NCBI RefSeq assembly: GCF_035917235.1
Contig: NZ_CP108423.1
Span: 620,001-684,000 of the forward strand
Source of the DNA: Streptomyces sp. NBC_01294
GTDB lineage: Bacteria; Actinomycetota; Actinomycetes; Streptomycetales; Streptomycetaceae
DNA length: 64,000 nt
Reading direction: 5' to 3'
The position numbers were made by a program, and so were the translations under genes. Positions 41,231-50,391 of this stretch are shown piece after piece. Numbering within the stretch: position 1 is the first letter of the stretch; each line of letters starts with the position of its first letter. Below the pieces are notes generated by a model that worked only from the letters and a program-made list of their open reading frames with translations, made no database searches and had not been told where the DNA came from.

Positions 41231-42097
41231 TCACCGGTGCCCGTGGTCGCGCGCGAACGCATCGAGAGCTTGCCTGGGCGGGCCATGGGTATGCAGGAAG
41301 CGCTCGTCCAGGATGCTCGCGAGGTCTTCCAGGGCGGAACGCAACACCGTGGAGGCGAGCCGGACATCCCGGTGTCCGGCTTCCGAAGCCTCATCCGCGA
41401 TGTCGAGGGCGTAGCCGATCTGGTGGGCGAGGGAGGTCCGGTCGTCGCCGTCGTGGAAGTAGTAGGACTCCGCGTACTGGAGGAAGTCGACCGCTGCGAC
41501 GGACAGCGCCGTGGCCAGGCTGTCCAGCATGGCCGCCCCGGCCGGGGAGTCGATCTGTTCCTTCGAGGGATGAGTACGGGAGAGGTGGGAGAGCCGCAAC
41601 GCCAGCGCCCTGCGGCGCGCCAAAGCCGGATAGATGCCGAGGATCCACGAGACCGTCGCCGTCAGAAGGGCGAACCCGACCAGCGCCTCCAGGGGTGCGA
41701 GGAGGCGCAGCCACCCCTCGGCGGGTGCGACGTCACCGAGGCCGAGCGTGGAAAGCGTGACCAGCGAGACGTAGGTCGCGTCCAGCAGGCTCGCATGATC
41801 GTCGGGGTGCAACCCGCCCGCGTACACGAACGCCTCGGGCATGTGAGGCCAGTAGATCAGCGCCCAGCCCGCCGCCACGGTCAGGGCCCACAGGGCGACG
41901 ACGGACACCATGGCGAGCGGGCCGGCCAGGCCGGCTGCCGTGCGACGGGTGCCCAAGACGGACGGCAGCCGCCACAGTGTGGTCATGACCAGGCGGCTCA
42001 GCCCTCCGTGACGCGTCGGGTGCCACAGCGTGTGGAACACGTCCCGCAGGATCAGCAGGACCAGGGCCGCGCCCGTGACCGTCACCAGCCAATCCAT
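41231..42097 (-). CDS. Two-TM ion channel-like membrane protein
   Basis: Start MDWLVTVTGAALVLLILRDV at ATG 42097; 288 residues. Hydrophobic segments cover the first 20 residues, LAMVSVVALWALTVAAGWAL (about 58-78) and LLAPLEALVGFALLTATVSW (about 130-150). Between the last two is YVSLVTLSTLGLGDVAPAEG, which lines up with the potassium-channel filter region (TVGYGD) but reads TLGLGD. The C-terminal 130 residues are cytoplasmic and helical. It belongs to the Ion_trans_2-like family of actinobacteria; ion selectivity is uncertain because of the altered filter. It stands alone on the minus strand, 101 bp from the PPOX gene. Confidence 0.8.
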   Translation of the reverse strand: MDWLVTVTGAALVLLILRDVFHTLWHPTRHGGLSRLVMTTLWRLPSVLGTRRTAAGLAGPLAMVSVVALWALTVAAGWALIYWPHMPEAFVYAGGLHPDDHASLLDATYVSLVTLSTLGLGDVAPAEGWLRLLAPLEALVGFALLTATVSWILGIYPALARRRALALRLSHLSRTHPSKEQIDSPAGAAMLDSLATALSVAAVDFLQYAESYYFHDGDDRTSLAHQIGYALDIADEASEAGHRDVRLASTVLRSALEDLASILDERFLHTHGPPRQALDAFARDHGHR

Positions 42098-42198
42098 CCG
42101 GCACCCCTTTTCCACCGCGTTCAGCCCAGGTTCGCGCACCTCCGTAGCCGCTGATCGCAGCCCACGCCGTCGCCAGGTGTCAGAAGCAGCGCCGGGAC

Positions 42199-42684
42199 TC
42201 ACCCGGCGGCGGAAATCGGCCTAGGTTCCGGCCCCAGGCGAAACCCTGTGACGAGTTCGGCCCGGATGCGCAGCACGCCGGCCATCGGCTGGTTCGTCCA
42301 CGGGTCGAGCAGCGCCTCAAGCCGTTCGGCGTCGTTGCGGTTCTCGACGAGCTCGGCGTAGCCGATCACCACGACACTCCAGCCGAGATGCGTGTCGGGG
42401 TCGATGGCGTCGGCTTCGTAGGCGAGGACGATGCCGGGTGTGCCGGGGATCGCCACCAGCGACGCGCGCGAAGCGCCTTCGTCGAGCCGGACGATCACGT
42501 CCTCCCCCTCGACCACGTGGTTCACCGGTCGGATGGCCGGCAGCGCCTGGTGGGTGAAGACGATGCGGCCCAGCGGCACGGTGCCCAGGAGCCGCAGCGC
42601 TTCAGAGCGGTCCAGCTGCTCCGTGGACGGCATCGGGTCCAGGACGGGGCCGCGGTCGGGCCTCCAGGCGGTTTCGTGATCCAT
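42199..42684 (-). CDS. PPOX-fold protein, module copy 2
   Basis: From ATG 42684 (MDHETAWRPDRGPVLDPMPS) a 161-residue split-barrel protein: ALRLLGTVPLGRIVFTHQAL, AIRPVNHVVEGEDVIVRLDE and DTHLGWSVVVIGYAELVENR. It is clearly paralogous to 20205-20672 and occupies the same place in module 2. FMN or F420 binding is likely; its role is unknown. A GTG directly upstream (42687) is an alternative start. Two DevR-type boxes lie in the divergent region to its right, shared with the CNB gene. Confidence 0.85.
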   Translation of the reverse strand: MDHETAWRPDRGPVLDPMPSTEQLDRSEALRLLGTVPLGRIVFTHQALPAIRPVNHVVEGEDVIVRLDEGASRASLVAIPGTPGIVLAYEADAIDPDTHLGWSVVVIGYAELVENRNDAERLEALLDPWTNQPMAGVLRIRAELVTGFRLGPEPRPISAAG

Positions 42685-42762
42685 CACACGGCCCTCCGCT
42701 CCGACCGCATCGTGTCGGTGTCGGCTTCACCCAGCGTCCTTGCCTCCTCGCGTGCCGTGCCA

Positions 42763-42808
42763 GGGCCGAACGGTCCCCTGTCCTGCGGAATCGGGGGCCG
42801 GTCGGCCC
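42763..42808 (+). promoter_or_regulatory. DevR/OsdR-type box pair in the PPOX/CNB divergent region, module copy 2
   Basis: GGGCCGAACGGTCC (42763-42776) and GGGCCGGTCGGCCC (42795-42808) both match strongly; the centres are 32 bp (three turns) apart. They lie 79-124 bp from the PPOX start and 57-102 bp from the CNB start, so either or both genes may respond. Confidence 0.65.
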
Positions 42809-42864
42809 ATGACCAGTGCCTGTGGAGCCGCACAGAATTGAATAGGAATCGACCGGAGGCCGCC

Positions 42865-43330
42865 ATGAGGACCACTCCCCCTACGAAGATCGCCGGCGCG
42901 TTGCCGGCTGAGCACCGTTCCCGGCTGATGGACATCGCGCGGGAGGTCAACTTCCCCGAGGGCGCCCGCCTCTTCAACGAGGGTGGCCGGGCGGACAGGT
43001 TCTGGATCGTCCGAACCGGCATCGTCGCCCTGGACGTGCATGTGCCCGGCAGGCAGCCGGCAGTGATCGAAAGGCTCGGACCGGGCGAACTCGTGGGGTG
43101 CTCGTGGATGCTGCAGCCCAGTGCCTGGAGACTGGGGCGCGGTGGCCACGACGCCGGTGCGCACGTACGAATTCGACGCCGCCGCGGTGCGCACGATGAT
43201 GGATGCCGACCCTGCTTTCGGCTCCGCGATGGGCCACTGGGTCGCGCAGGTGCTCGCGCACCGGCTGCACGCCGCCCGCATCCGGCTGCTCGATCTCTAT
43301 GCCCCGCACGGCAGTGGCAGCTATCTCTGA
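42865..43330 (+). pseudogene. CNB-fold protein, module copy 2, frameshifted
   Basis: From ATG 42865 (MRTTPPTKIAGALPAEHRSR) the frame matches copy 1 through GCSWMLQPSAWRLG, then goes wrong (RGGHDAGAHVRIRRRRG). The correct continuation AVATTPVRTYEFDAAAVRTM is in the next frame and runs to RLLDLYAPHGSGSYL and TGA 43330. The DNA CTG-GGG-C-GCG-GTG carries one extra base (43138 region) compared with the paralogue's order of residues. Restoring the frame gives about 155 aa, the same as copy 1. The 3' part is still well conserved, so the mutation looks recent, or it is a sequencing error. Confidence 0.85.
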
Positions 43331-43375
43331 CGGCCGGTGTCCCGCACCTGAACCCCCAGCAGTGAGGAGGGCGTC

Positions 43376-44020
43376 ATGCCCGCGTCCCGGTACACCGTCA
43401 GCGACGTGATGACCCATACGGCCGTGGCCATCGGCCGTGAGGCTTCGTACAAGGAGATCGTCGAGCTGATGGACCAGTGGAAGGTCAGCGCCGTTCCCGT
43501 CCTGGAGGGCGAGGGGCGTGTCGTGGGGGTGGTCTCCGAGGCCGATCTGCTGCCGAAGGAGGAGTTCCGGCAGGACGACCCCCGGCTTCCCGATCAGCTG
43601 GAAGAGGCCTCCAAGGCGGGGGGTGTGCTGGCCGAGGAGCTGATGTCGAGTCCGGCCGTAACTGTGCACCCCGACGCCACGCTCGCCGAAGCTGCCCAGA
43701 TCATGGCCCGCAAGCGCGTGAAGCGCCTCCCCGTGGTGAACGGCGTGGGGATGCTGGAGGGGGTCGTGAGCCGGAGCGACCTGCTCAAGGTCTTCCTGCG
43801 CCCCGACGAGGAGATCGAGGAGGAGATCCGCGACGTGGTTCTCGCCGAACTCGCTCCCCCGGTCCATCTGCAGGCATCGGTGACGGACGGTGTCGTCACC
43901 CTGCGCGGATCTCTCCGTAATCGCGCCTTGGTGCCGCTGGTGGCCCGCGCCATCCGTGCCGTTGAAGGCGTTGTGGACGTGAGGATGGAGCTGGAAGGGC
44001 AGCCCGCCGGAGCTGCCTGA
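43376..44020 (+). CDS. CBS-pair plus BON-domain protein, module copy 2
   Basis: A 214-residue protein starting [20 protein letters not shown] after GTGAGGAGGGCGTC, an excellent ribosome site. Its two CBS motifs and BON domain align without gaps with 21737-22381, with most differences conservative ([20 protein letters not shown] against [20 protein letters not shown]). The strong conservation of this gene contrasts with the neighbouring frameshifted CNB gene, suggesting that the CBS-BON product remains under selection in both modules. It should sense adenine nucleotides or a related ligand. Confidence 0.9.
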   Translation: MPASRYTVSDVMTHTAVAIGREASYKEIVELMDQWKVSAVPVLEGEGRVVGVVSEADLLPKEEFRQDDPRLPDQLEEASKAGGVLAEELMSSPAVTVHPDATLAEAAQIMARKRVKRLPVVNGVGMLEGVVSRSDLLKVFLRPDEEIEEEIRDVVLAELAPPVHLQASVTDGVVTLRGSLRNRALVPLVARAIRAVEGVVDVRMELEGQPAGAA

Positions 44021-44084
44021 GGCCCCTTGGCCGCCCCGCTGGGCTCTGGGGCGCGCCACAAGGTGCATCCGCCCGCTCCACTGA

Positions 44085-44106
44085 GACAATTCGTACGAGA
44101 CGTACG
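44085..44106 (+). promoter_or_regulatory. Conserved promoter-region motif upstream of regulator copy 2
   Basis: GACAAT-N-CG-NNN-GAGACGTAC, matching 22414-22435. In this copy the centre is a 15-bp inverted repeat, CGTAC-GAGAC-GTACG. It lies 27-49 bp before the regulator ATG and could be a promoter with an autoregulatory site. Confidence 0.45.
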
Positions 44107-44133
44107 CACAGCCGATCGACTACAGGGGCGTAC

Positions 44134-44856
44134 ATGTCCGACGGACCGGCAACCTCCGCCGAGGCCCCCATCCGGGTCTTCCTCCTGGACGACCACGAGG
44201 TCGTACGCCGCGGCTTGCACGATCTGCTGGACGCGGAGCCCGACATCGACGTCATCGGCGAGGCATCGACCGCCGAGCAGGCATTGACCCGCGGGCCGGC
44301 GCTGCGCCCGGACGTCGCCGTGCTCGACGTCCGGCTGCCCGACGGCGACGGGATCACCGTGTGCCGCGAGTTGCGCTCGCGGATGCCGGATCTCGCCTGC
44401 TTGATGCTGACCTCGTTCGATGACGAGGACGCGCTGCTCGACGCGATCATGGCCGGAGCGGCCGGCTACGTCCTCAAGCAGATCAAGGGGTCGGACCTGG
44501 TTTCGGCCGTACGGACCGTGGCGACCGGACAGTCCATGCTGGACCCTGCGACGACCGCTCGGCTGATGCACTCGCTGAGGGACCCGGAGACCGTCAAGGC
44601 TCCGGACGACGATCGGCTGGCCGCTCTCTCCGAGCGGGAGCGTTCCGTGCTCGAACTGATCGGCGAGGGCCTCACGAACGCGCAGATCGCCAAGCGGCTG
44701 TACCTGTCCGAGAAGACGGTCAAGAACCACATCTCGCGGCTGCTGGGCAAGCTGGGGGTGGAGCGCCGGGTGCAGGCCGCCGTCCTCGCCGCGCAGGTCC
44801 ACGAACACGAACACGGGCGCGGGCACGAGTCGGAGCACGGCAAGGGCCGGAGCTGA
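44134..44856 (+). CDS. devR: DevR/OsdR-like NarL-family response regulator, module copy 2
   Basis: A 240-residue regulator, nearly identical to 22454-23146 through the receiver (Asp65 in [13 protein letters not shown], lysine in [12 protein letters not shown]) and the LuxR helix-turn-helix ([20 protein letters not shown]). It differs mainly in the linker and in a longer histidine/glutamate-rich tail ([18 protein letters not shown]) that might bind metal. It converges with an intact kinase gene 13 bp away, so this pair should be a working two-component system. Given the near-identical recognition helices, both regulators should bind the same boxes. Confidence 0.92.
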   Translation: MSDGPATSAEAPIRVFLLDDHEVVRRGLHDLLDAEPDIDVIGEASTAEQALTRGPALRPDVAVLDVRLPDGDGITVCRELRSRMPDLACLMLTSFDDEDALLDAIMAGAAGYVLKQIKGSDLVSAVRTVATGQSMLDPATTARLMHSLRDPETVKAPDDDRLAALSERERSVLELIGEGLTNAQIAKRLYLSEKTVKNHISRLLGKLGVERRVQAAVLAAQVHEHEHGRGHESEHGKGRS

Positions 44857-44869
44857 GTGTCGACGGGGG

Positions 44870-46618
44870 TCACCCGGGGGGTGGGAAGTCGCCTCCATCC
44901 AGCGGTACCCGCCATTCCAGTTTCGTCCCGCGCCCGGTCGACCCGTGCGCCGATACGGAGAGCTCGCCGCCCAGGCGTTCGGCTCTCTCGGCGAGATTGC
45001 GGAGCCCGCTGCGACGGCCTCCCTGTGCCATTCCCACTCCGTCGTCGGTGACCCGTACGGTCAGTACGCCCTCGACGGCCGAGAGGGACACTTCTGCGCG
45101 GCCCGCCTGTGCATGGCGGGCCACGTTGGTGAGTGCCTCCCCGATCACCGCGAGCGCCTCGTCCGCGGTCTCGAGGGGTACGTCGGTGTCGATCAGGCCC
45201 TCCATCCGCAGGGCCGGGGCGAAGCCGAGTGTCCGGGCGGCCTCCTCCACGGCTTGGACAGCACGCAGCCGCAGCTTCGGCGTGACCCCGGGCACCTCGT
45301 GTTCGCGGAGTCCGAAGATCGTCGAGCGAATGATCTTGATGGTGGCGTCCAGGTCGTCGATCGCGCGGGCGAGCCGCTCCGAGGCCTCGGGATGCTCGAC
45401 GAAGCGTCGGGCGCTCTGCAGGGTCATGCCGGTGGCGAAGAGGCGCTGGATGGCGAGATCGTGCAGGTCACGGGCGATGCGGTCGTGGTCCGCCAGCATG
45501 CTCATCTGCTCGGTGTCCCGGCGCCGGTCGGCGAGCTCCAGGGCCAGGGCGGCCTGGCCGGCGAAGCCGGGCAGGGCTGCGATCTCGGCGCGGGCGAACG
45601 CCGGGCGGCCGCACCTGCGGGCCAGGATGAGGACGCCGCTCAGCTTCTCCTTGGTGCCGACCGTGACGGCAACGGCGGGGCCGAAGCCCTTCCAGCGTTC
45701 CGGCTGCACCGTGATCCGGACCTCGGTTCCGACGTCGGCAACAGTGATCAGTCCGTCCTCCTCGCCGAGGGCGGCTGCTGCCAGGGTTCCCGCGCTGCTG
45801 GGCAGCACGATGCCGCGATGCGCCTCGGCGCCGTCTCCCAGCGCCAGCGAGCCGCGCAGTTCCCCGCCCTGGCCCACGAGGTAGAAGACGCCGATGTCGG
45901 CTCCCGTGATGTCGCGGGCCCGCTCCAGCATGCCCTCCAGTACCTCCGCTTCGGCCAAGCCGGAGAGCAGAGCGCTGGTGAAGTCGGAGCTGGCGGTAAG
46001 CCAGCGTTCCCGGAGACGCACTTCCTCGTAGAGGCGGGCGTTCTCGATGGCGATGCCGGCTGCCACCGCCAGCGTGGACAGGACCGCCTCGTCCTCCTCG
46101 TCGAAGTCGATGCCGCCGCGCTTCTCGGTCATGTAGAGGTTGCCGAACACGTCCTCGCGGACCCGGATGGGGACGCCGAGGAAGGAGTGCATCGGGGGGT
46201 GGTGGGCCGGGAACCCGTAGGAGGCGGGGTGATCGGACAACTCCGACAGCCGAAGGGCCTCGGGGTGGCGGATGAGTTCGCCGAGGATGCCGTGGCCGGA
46301 GGGCAGGTCGCCGATCTCGGCCCGGAGGTCGTCGCTGATGCCGACGGGGAGGAACTGGGCGAGCTTCTCGTCGTCGCCGATGACGCCGAGGGCGCCGTAC
46401 TCCGCGTCCACCAGGACGACGGCGGCTTCGACGATGCCCCGCAGGACCTGGGGGAGGTCGAGCTCCCGGCCAACGGACATCACGGCCTCAAGGAGCCCGT
46501 TGAGCCGGTCCCGCGTGCCGCGCACTTCGTCGATGCGGACCTGGAGCTCTTCGAGCAATTCGTCCAGCCGGAGCCGCGGTACCCCCGGACGCATGGCACC
46601 CTGCTCGTCCCCGCCCAT
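44870..46618 (-). CDS. devS: DevS/OsdK-like double-GAF sensor histidine kinase (intact copy)
   Basis: The 582-residue kinase contains GAF-A (residues about 45-200), GAF-B (about 225-365), HisKA_3 with phospho-acceptor His386 in RIARDLHDLAIQRL, and HATPase_c with VTDDGVGMAQGGRRSGLRNL. GAF-A has SDHPASYGFPAHHPPMHSFL, very like DosS/DosT, in which GAF-A binds haem through a histidine (His149 in DosS) and senses O2, NO or CO; the His139-His140 pair lies near that position. The kinase would phosphorylate the adjacent regulator under hypoxia. It is soluble, without membrane segments. It is the only undamaged kinase gene of this type in the window. Confidence 0.92.
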   Translation of the reverse strand: MGGDEQGAMRPGVPRLRLDELLEELQVRIDEVRGTRDRLNGLLEAVMSVGRELDLPQVLRGIVEAAVVLVDAEYGALGVIGDDEKLAQFLPVGISDDLRAEIGDLPSGHGILGELIRHPEALRLSELSDHPASYGFPAHHPPMHSFLGVPIRVREDVFGNLYMTEKRGGIDFDEEDEAVLSTLAVAAGIAIENARLYEEVRLRERWLTASSDFTSALLSGLAEAEVLEGMLERARDITGADIGVFYLVGQGGELRGSLALGDGAEAHRGIVLPSSAGTLAAAALGEEDGLITVADVGTEVRITVQPERWKGFGPAVAVTVGTKEKLSGVLILARRCGRPAFARAEIAALPGFAGQAALALELADRRRDTEQMSMLADHDRIARDLHDLAIQRLFATGMTLQSARRFVEHPEASERLARAIDDLDATIKIIRSTIFGLREHEVPGVTPKLRLRAVQAVEEAARTLGFAPALRMEGLIDTDVPLETADEALAVIGEALTNVARHAQAGRAEVSLSAVEGVLTVRVTDDGVGMAQGGRRSGLRNLAERAERLGGELSVSAHGSTGRGTKLEWRVPLDGGDFPPPG

Positions 46619-46706
46619 GCAATACCTCCAAGCGGTGCCCAGGGGGAAGTCCGGCCTGCTTCTTCACCGTATCCCCGCCACCGCCTTCCCGCGCAGGCTG
46701 AAGGCG

Positions 46707-46937
46707 TCAGCCTGAGTCGTCCGCGCCGAGATGCCGGATGTGTGCGTCCGGCCCGGGGAAGAAGAGGGTTGTCCTGCCGGTGTCCGACCAGCGGACGTCG
46801 TAGGGCGGGGTGCCGTCGTCGTGGTGCAGACCGACGACTTCGCCGTCGCGACCCGCTTGGCCCACCGAGGGACCGCCCACGACTATCTCGTCGCCGACGC
46901 GGGCGTGGGTACCGTGCTCGAATGCGTGCGCCTTCAT
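46707..46937 (-). CDS. DUF1918 protein, module copy 2
   Basis: ATG 46937 follows AAGGAGCTGATCATC. The 76-residue protein begins MKAHAFEHGTHARVGDEIVV and contains VGQAGRDGEVVGLHHDDGTP with YDVRWSDTGRTTLFFPGPDA, the DUF1918 core. It is shorter at the C-terminus than copy 1. It starts only 5 bp after the stop of the CtpF-like ATPase gene, so it lies at the end of that operon as well as at the edge of the duplicated module. Function unknown. Confidence 0.85.
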   Translation of the reverse strand: MKAHAFEHGTHARVGDEIVVGGPSVGQAGRDGEVVGLHHDDGTPPYDVRWSDTGRTTLFFPGPDAHIRHLGADDSG

Positions 46938-46942
46938 GATGA

Positions 46943-49525
46943 TCAGCTCCTTCGGAATGCGTGCCGTGCGAGTCGGGCTGCCGCGAAGCCGCTCACGAGG
47001 GCGGCTGATGCCAGGGCAAGGCCCGGCCATCCCAGAGGTTCGGTCTCCAGAACCGACTGCAGCGGCGGAAGGTAGAGCGCTGCCGCCCCGAGCAGGGCGG
47101 AAGCGAGGACGGACAGGGGCAGGAACAGGTTCTCCCGGGTCAGCAGGCGGGTTCGCAGGCCCAGCACGACGCCGAGCTGTGCAGCGAGCAGGGAAAGGAA
47201 GAGGACGCTCTGCCAGGGCAGCTCCCAGGCCCGTGCGACCGTCCCGGCGGTGAGGCAGGCGGCTGTGACGACCGCGGCGAGCACCACGAGGCGCTGCCAG
47301 GCGCCCGCGCCGAGGATGTGCTGGCCGGGCGGCCTCGGGGGCCTGTGCATCGCCTCCGGGTCCACCGGTTCGGCGCCCATGGCCACCCCGGTCAGCCCGT
47401 GGGTCAGGAGGTTGATCCACAGGATCTGGCCCGCCCTGAGCGGGAGCGGAAGGCCGAGGAGGGGGCCGATCAACATGACGAGGATCTCGGCGGCGCCTCC
47501 GGCCAGGCCGTAGACGAGGAAGCGGCGGATGTTGTCGTAGACCCGCCGGCCCTCCTCGACGGCCGCGACCACAGTCGACAGGTCGTCGTCGGTCAGCACG
47601 AGGTCGGCAGCCTGGCGGGCGACCTCTGTGCCCCGCTGTCCCATGGCCACCCCGATGTCGGCGCGGCGCAGGGCGGGGCCGTCGTTGACCCCGTCGCCGG
47701 TCATGGCGGTGACGGCCCCCTTGGCCCGCCAGGCGTCGACGATGTCGAGCTTCTGCTGCGGATCGGTCCGGGCGAAGACGCGTGCGGCGGTGAGGTCGGC
47801 GACCCGGCCGGCCGCCAGATCGGGGCCGTTGACCACGGTCTCGTCATCGGTGTCCGCGTCGGCCAGGCCCACGCGGACGGCGATCGCGCGTGCCGTGGCC
47901 GGATGGTCTCCAGTGATCAGGACCGGGGTGATGCCGGCCGCGTGGCAAGCGGCGAGAGTGGCCGCTGCCGCGGGCTTCGGCGGATCGCTGATGGCGACCA
48001 GGCCCAAGAGCCTCAGCCCCGCTTCGGCCGTCTCCGCGCTGTTTGGCTGCTCGGCGTGTTCGGCGGACGCCACAGCGAGCACCCGGTATCCGCGGGAGGC
48101 CAGGATCGCCGCCTGCTGCCGGGCGCCGGCCACCAGGTCGGTGCGGTCGGCGAGAACGGCTGCGTCCAGCACCACCTCCGGGGCACCTTTCAGGCACACC
48201 AGGGCGCCGCCGGATGGCAGGCGGTGGACTGTCGTCATGCGCTTGCGCCCACTGTCGAAGGGGATCTCCCACGTCCTGGGGTGGGTGCGCCTGAGAGGCT
48301 CCGGCTCGCCGCACCCGGCCTTGACTGCGGCCGACAAGAGAGCGGCTTCCATGGGGTCGCCGACCGCGGTCCAGCGGCCCTCGTCCGGGGGCTCTCCCTG
48401 GGGCCGCCGCAGGGAGGCGTCGTTGCAGAGCGACGCGGCCGTCAGCAGCTCCTGTACGGGGCCGAGCTCGGCCGCCGTCGGCTGCCTGCCCTCGACCAGG
48501 ACGTCTCCCTGCGGTTCGTACCCCACTCCGAAGAAGTCGACGGCGGCCCGTGGCGTCCACACGTGCTGGACGACCATGCGGCCTTCGGTGAGGGTGCCGG
48601 TCTTGTCGGTGGCGAGGACGGTGACAGAGCCGAGGGTCTCCACGGCGGGGAGCCGGCGGATGAGAGCGTGCCGGGCCGCCATGCGCCGGGCTCCCAGTGC
48701 GAGGGCCAGGGTCACGACGGCCGGCAGGGATTCCGGGACCGCTGCGACGGCGAGGCTGATCGCCGTCACCGCCATGATTCCGAGCGGCAGGCCCTGTACG
48801 AGCCCGAGGCCGAAGACCACCAGGCAGAGGGCCAGGGTGACGATGGCCAGGATGCGCCCCAGCGAGGCGAGACGGTGTTGCAGGGGTGTCGGCTCCCGCT
48901 TGGTGTCGAGGAGGGCGGCGATCCGGCCGAGCGCGCTGTCGGGGCCGGTGGCCCTCACAGTCGCCACACCCCGGCCTCGCACGACCACGGTCCCCGCGCC
49001 CACCGTCGAATCGTCCTCCTTGTCCACGGGGACGGATTCCCCGGTGAGCATGGATTCGTCGATCATCAGGGCGGACGCCTCGGTGACATCGGCGTCGGCC
49101 GCCACGATGTCACCCTCGGCGAGAAGCAGGACATCGCCGGGCACCACGACGGCGGCCGGGACCTCGCGCGGAGCGCCGTCCCGCAGGACCCGCGCCTTTG
49201 GTGCCGACATCGCGGAGAGAGCGGCCACGGCGTGGTCGGCACGGGTCTCCTGCACGACGCCCACGGTCGTGTTGACGACGATCACCACGGCGATGACCAC
49301 CGCGTCGGCGTGGTCACCGATCGCGATCGTCAGTACCACCGCGCCCAGGAGCACCATGATCAGCGGATCGCGCAGCTGGGCCAGCACCCTGGCGTACCAG
49401 GGTGTCGCCGGGGCGGGCGGGATCTCGTTGCGGCCGTGCTCGGCCAGTCGGCTTTCCGCCTCGACGTCGGTGAGGCCGTCGGGCGTGCGGACAGGTACCT
49501 CCGCGGTGGCCGGGGTCATCGCCAT
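46943..49525 (-). CDS. ctpF: P2-type cation-transporting ATPase, CtpF-like
   Basis: The 860-residue pump has the actuator motif MLTGES, the phosphorylated Asp307 in [25 protein letters not shown], and about ten membrane segments including the ion-site helix AVAAVPESLPAVVTLALALG. This is the SERCA/PMA-like group that contains DosR-regulated CtpF (Rv1997), implicated in calcium export. A tandem USP gene lies 8 bp upstream on the same strand, as Rv1996 precedes Rv1997. The start at 49525 (MAMTPATAEV) gives typical length. Calcium specificity is inferred by homology only. Confidence 0.9.
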   Translation of the reverse strand: MAMTPATAEVPVRTPDGLTDVEAESRLAEHGRNEIPPAPATPWYARVLAQLRDPLIMVLLGAVVLTIAIGDHADAVVIAVVIVVNTTVGVVQETRADHAVAALSAMSAPKARVLRDGAPREVPAAVVVPGDVLLLAEGDIVAADADVTEASALMIDESMLTGESVPVDKEDDSTVGAGTVVVRGRGVATVRATGPDSALGRIAALLDTKREPTPLQHRLASLGRILAIVTLALCLVVFGLGLVQGLPLGIMAVTAISLAVAAVPESLPAVVTLALALGARRMAARHALIRRLPAVETLGSVTVLATDKTGTLTEGRMVVQHVWTPRAAVDFFGVGYEPQGDVLVEGRQPTAAELGPVQELLTAASLCNDASLRRPQGEPPDEGRWTAVGDPMEAALLSAAVKAGCGEPEPLRRTHPRTWEIPFDSGRKRMTTVHRLPSGGALVCLKGAPEVVLDAAVLADRTDLVAGARQQAAILASRGYRVLAVASAEHAEQPNSAETAEAGLRLLGLVAISDPPKPAAAATLAACHAAGITPVLITGDHPATARAIAVRVGLADADTDDETVVNGPDLAAGRVADLTAARVFARTDPQQKLDIVDAWRAKGAVTAMTGDGVNDGPALRRADIGVAMGQRGTEVARQAADLVLTDDDLSTVVAAVEEGRRVYDNIRRFLVYGLAGGAAEILVMLIGPLLGLPLPLRAGQILWINLLTHGLTGVAMGAEPVDPEAMHRPPRPPGQHILGAGAWQRLVVLAAVVTAACLTAGTVARAWELPWQSVLFLSLLAAQLGVVLGLRTRLLTRENLFLPLSVLASALLGAAALYLPPLQSVLETEPLGWPGLALASAALVSGFAAARLARHAFRRS

Positions 49526-49533
49526 GGCGGTTC

Positions 49534-50391
49534 CTATCCGGCCGGAACCGTGATCACCGGGCAGAACGCCCGGTGCAGCAGTCCGTGGACGACGGAGCCC
49601 AGGCGCATGCCGGAGTAGCCTCCGCGTCCGCGGCGGCCCACCACCACCGCCAGGGCGTGTTCGGCGGCCTCCGCGAGCTCCTCGACCGGATGTCCGATCG
49701 GGATCTCGTGGGAGAGCACCACATCCGGGTATTTCTGCGACCAGCCGGCCGTGGCCTCGGACAGCATCCGCCGCTGGGCCTGCAATGCGACCTCCTCGTC
49801 GTGGAGCAGGAAGACCGGCGGCTGCCATACCGCGATGGCGCGCAGTGCGGCGCCGCGCAGGTCGGCTTCCTCGAAGGCCAGCGCGAGCGCGGCCTTGGAG
49901 GACTCGCTGCCGTCGATGCCCACGACCAGGTAGGGCGGCTGCTGGGTGATGTGCTCGGGGTTTCCGGCCACGACGACCGGACAGTGCGCCTGGGCCGTGA
50001 CCGGGACCACCGTGGAACCGGCGCTGAAGTACTCCGCGGTCCGGCTCAGGTGGCGGGATCCGAGCACGAGCATGCAGGCCTGGTGGGACAGGCGGCCGAT
50101 GGCGGGGGCGGGGAATCCTTCGATCAGATCGGTGGCCACGTCGGCCCCCGGGTGCCGTTCCCTCGCCCACTCGGTACCGGATGCCAGGGCTTCCGAGCCC
50201 GCCTGGTGCAGGGCCGTGGTGCGAGGGGTGCCATTGACCTGCCGCTTCTGGTGCGGCGGAGGCACGGTCACGACGAGTCGGAGCCGGAGCCCACGACGGT
50301 GGGCCTCGTCCGACGCCCAGGCCAGGGGCAGGTGCCAGTCCCTGGCCGGGTCGATGCCGACGACGATCTCGCGGCGTTCGGCGGCGGCCAT
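49534..50391 (-). CDS. Tandem universal stress protein (Rv1996 position)
   Basis: A 285-residue protein (MAAAERREIVVGIDPARDWH) with two USP domains; ATP-loop-like segments are MLVLGSRHLSRTAEYFSAGS and VVVGRRGRGGYSGMRLGSVV, the second a good G-2x-G-9x-G-S match. Its ATG overlaps the stop of the preceding USP gene (ATGA at 50391) and it is followed after 8 bp by the CtpF-like pump. The order USP-USP-pump suggests one transcript from the box pair at 51362-51397. Confidence 0.9.
   Translation of the reverse strand: MAAAERREIVVGIDPARDWHLPLAWASDEAHRRGLRLRLVVTVPPPHQKRQVNGTPRTTALHQAGSEALASGTEWARERHPGADVATDLIEGFPAPAIGRLSHQACMLVLGSRHLSRTAEYFSAGSTVVPVTAQAHCPVVVAGNPEHITQQPPYLVVGIDGSESSKAALALAFEEADLRGAALRAIAVWQPPVFLLHDEEVALQAQRRMLSEATAGWSQKYPDVVLSHEIPIGHPVEELAEAAEHALAVVVGRRGRGGYSGMRLGSVVHGLLHRAFCPVITVPAG

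Noticed and set aside
41231-42097. Classical potassium channel call
   Set aside because: The filter reads TLGLGD rather than TVGYGD, so I kept the broader ion-channel-like label.
47318-49618. A 766-codon plus-strand frame opposite the CtpF-like ATPase
   Set aside because: Antisense shadow of a well-recognised P-type ATPase; no ribosome site or family match.
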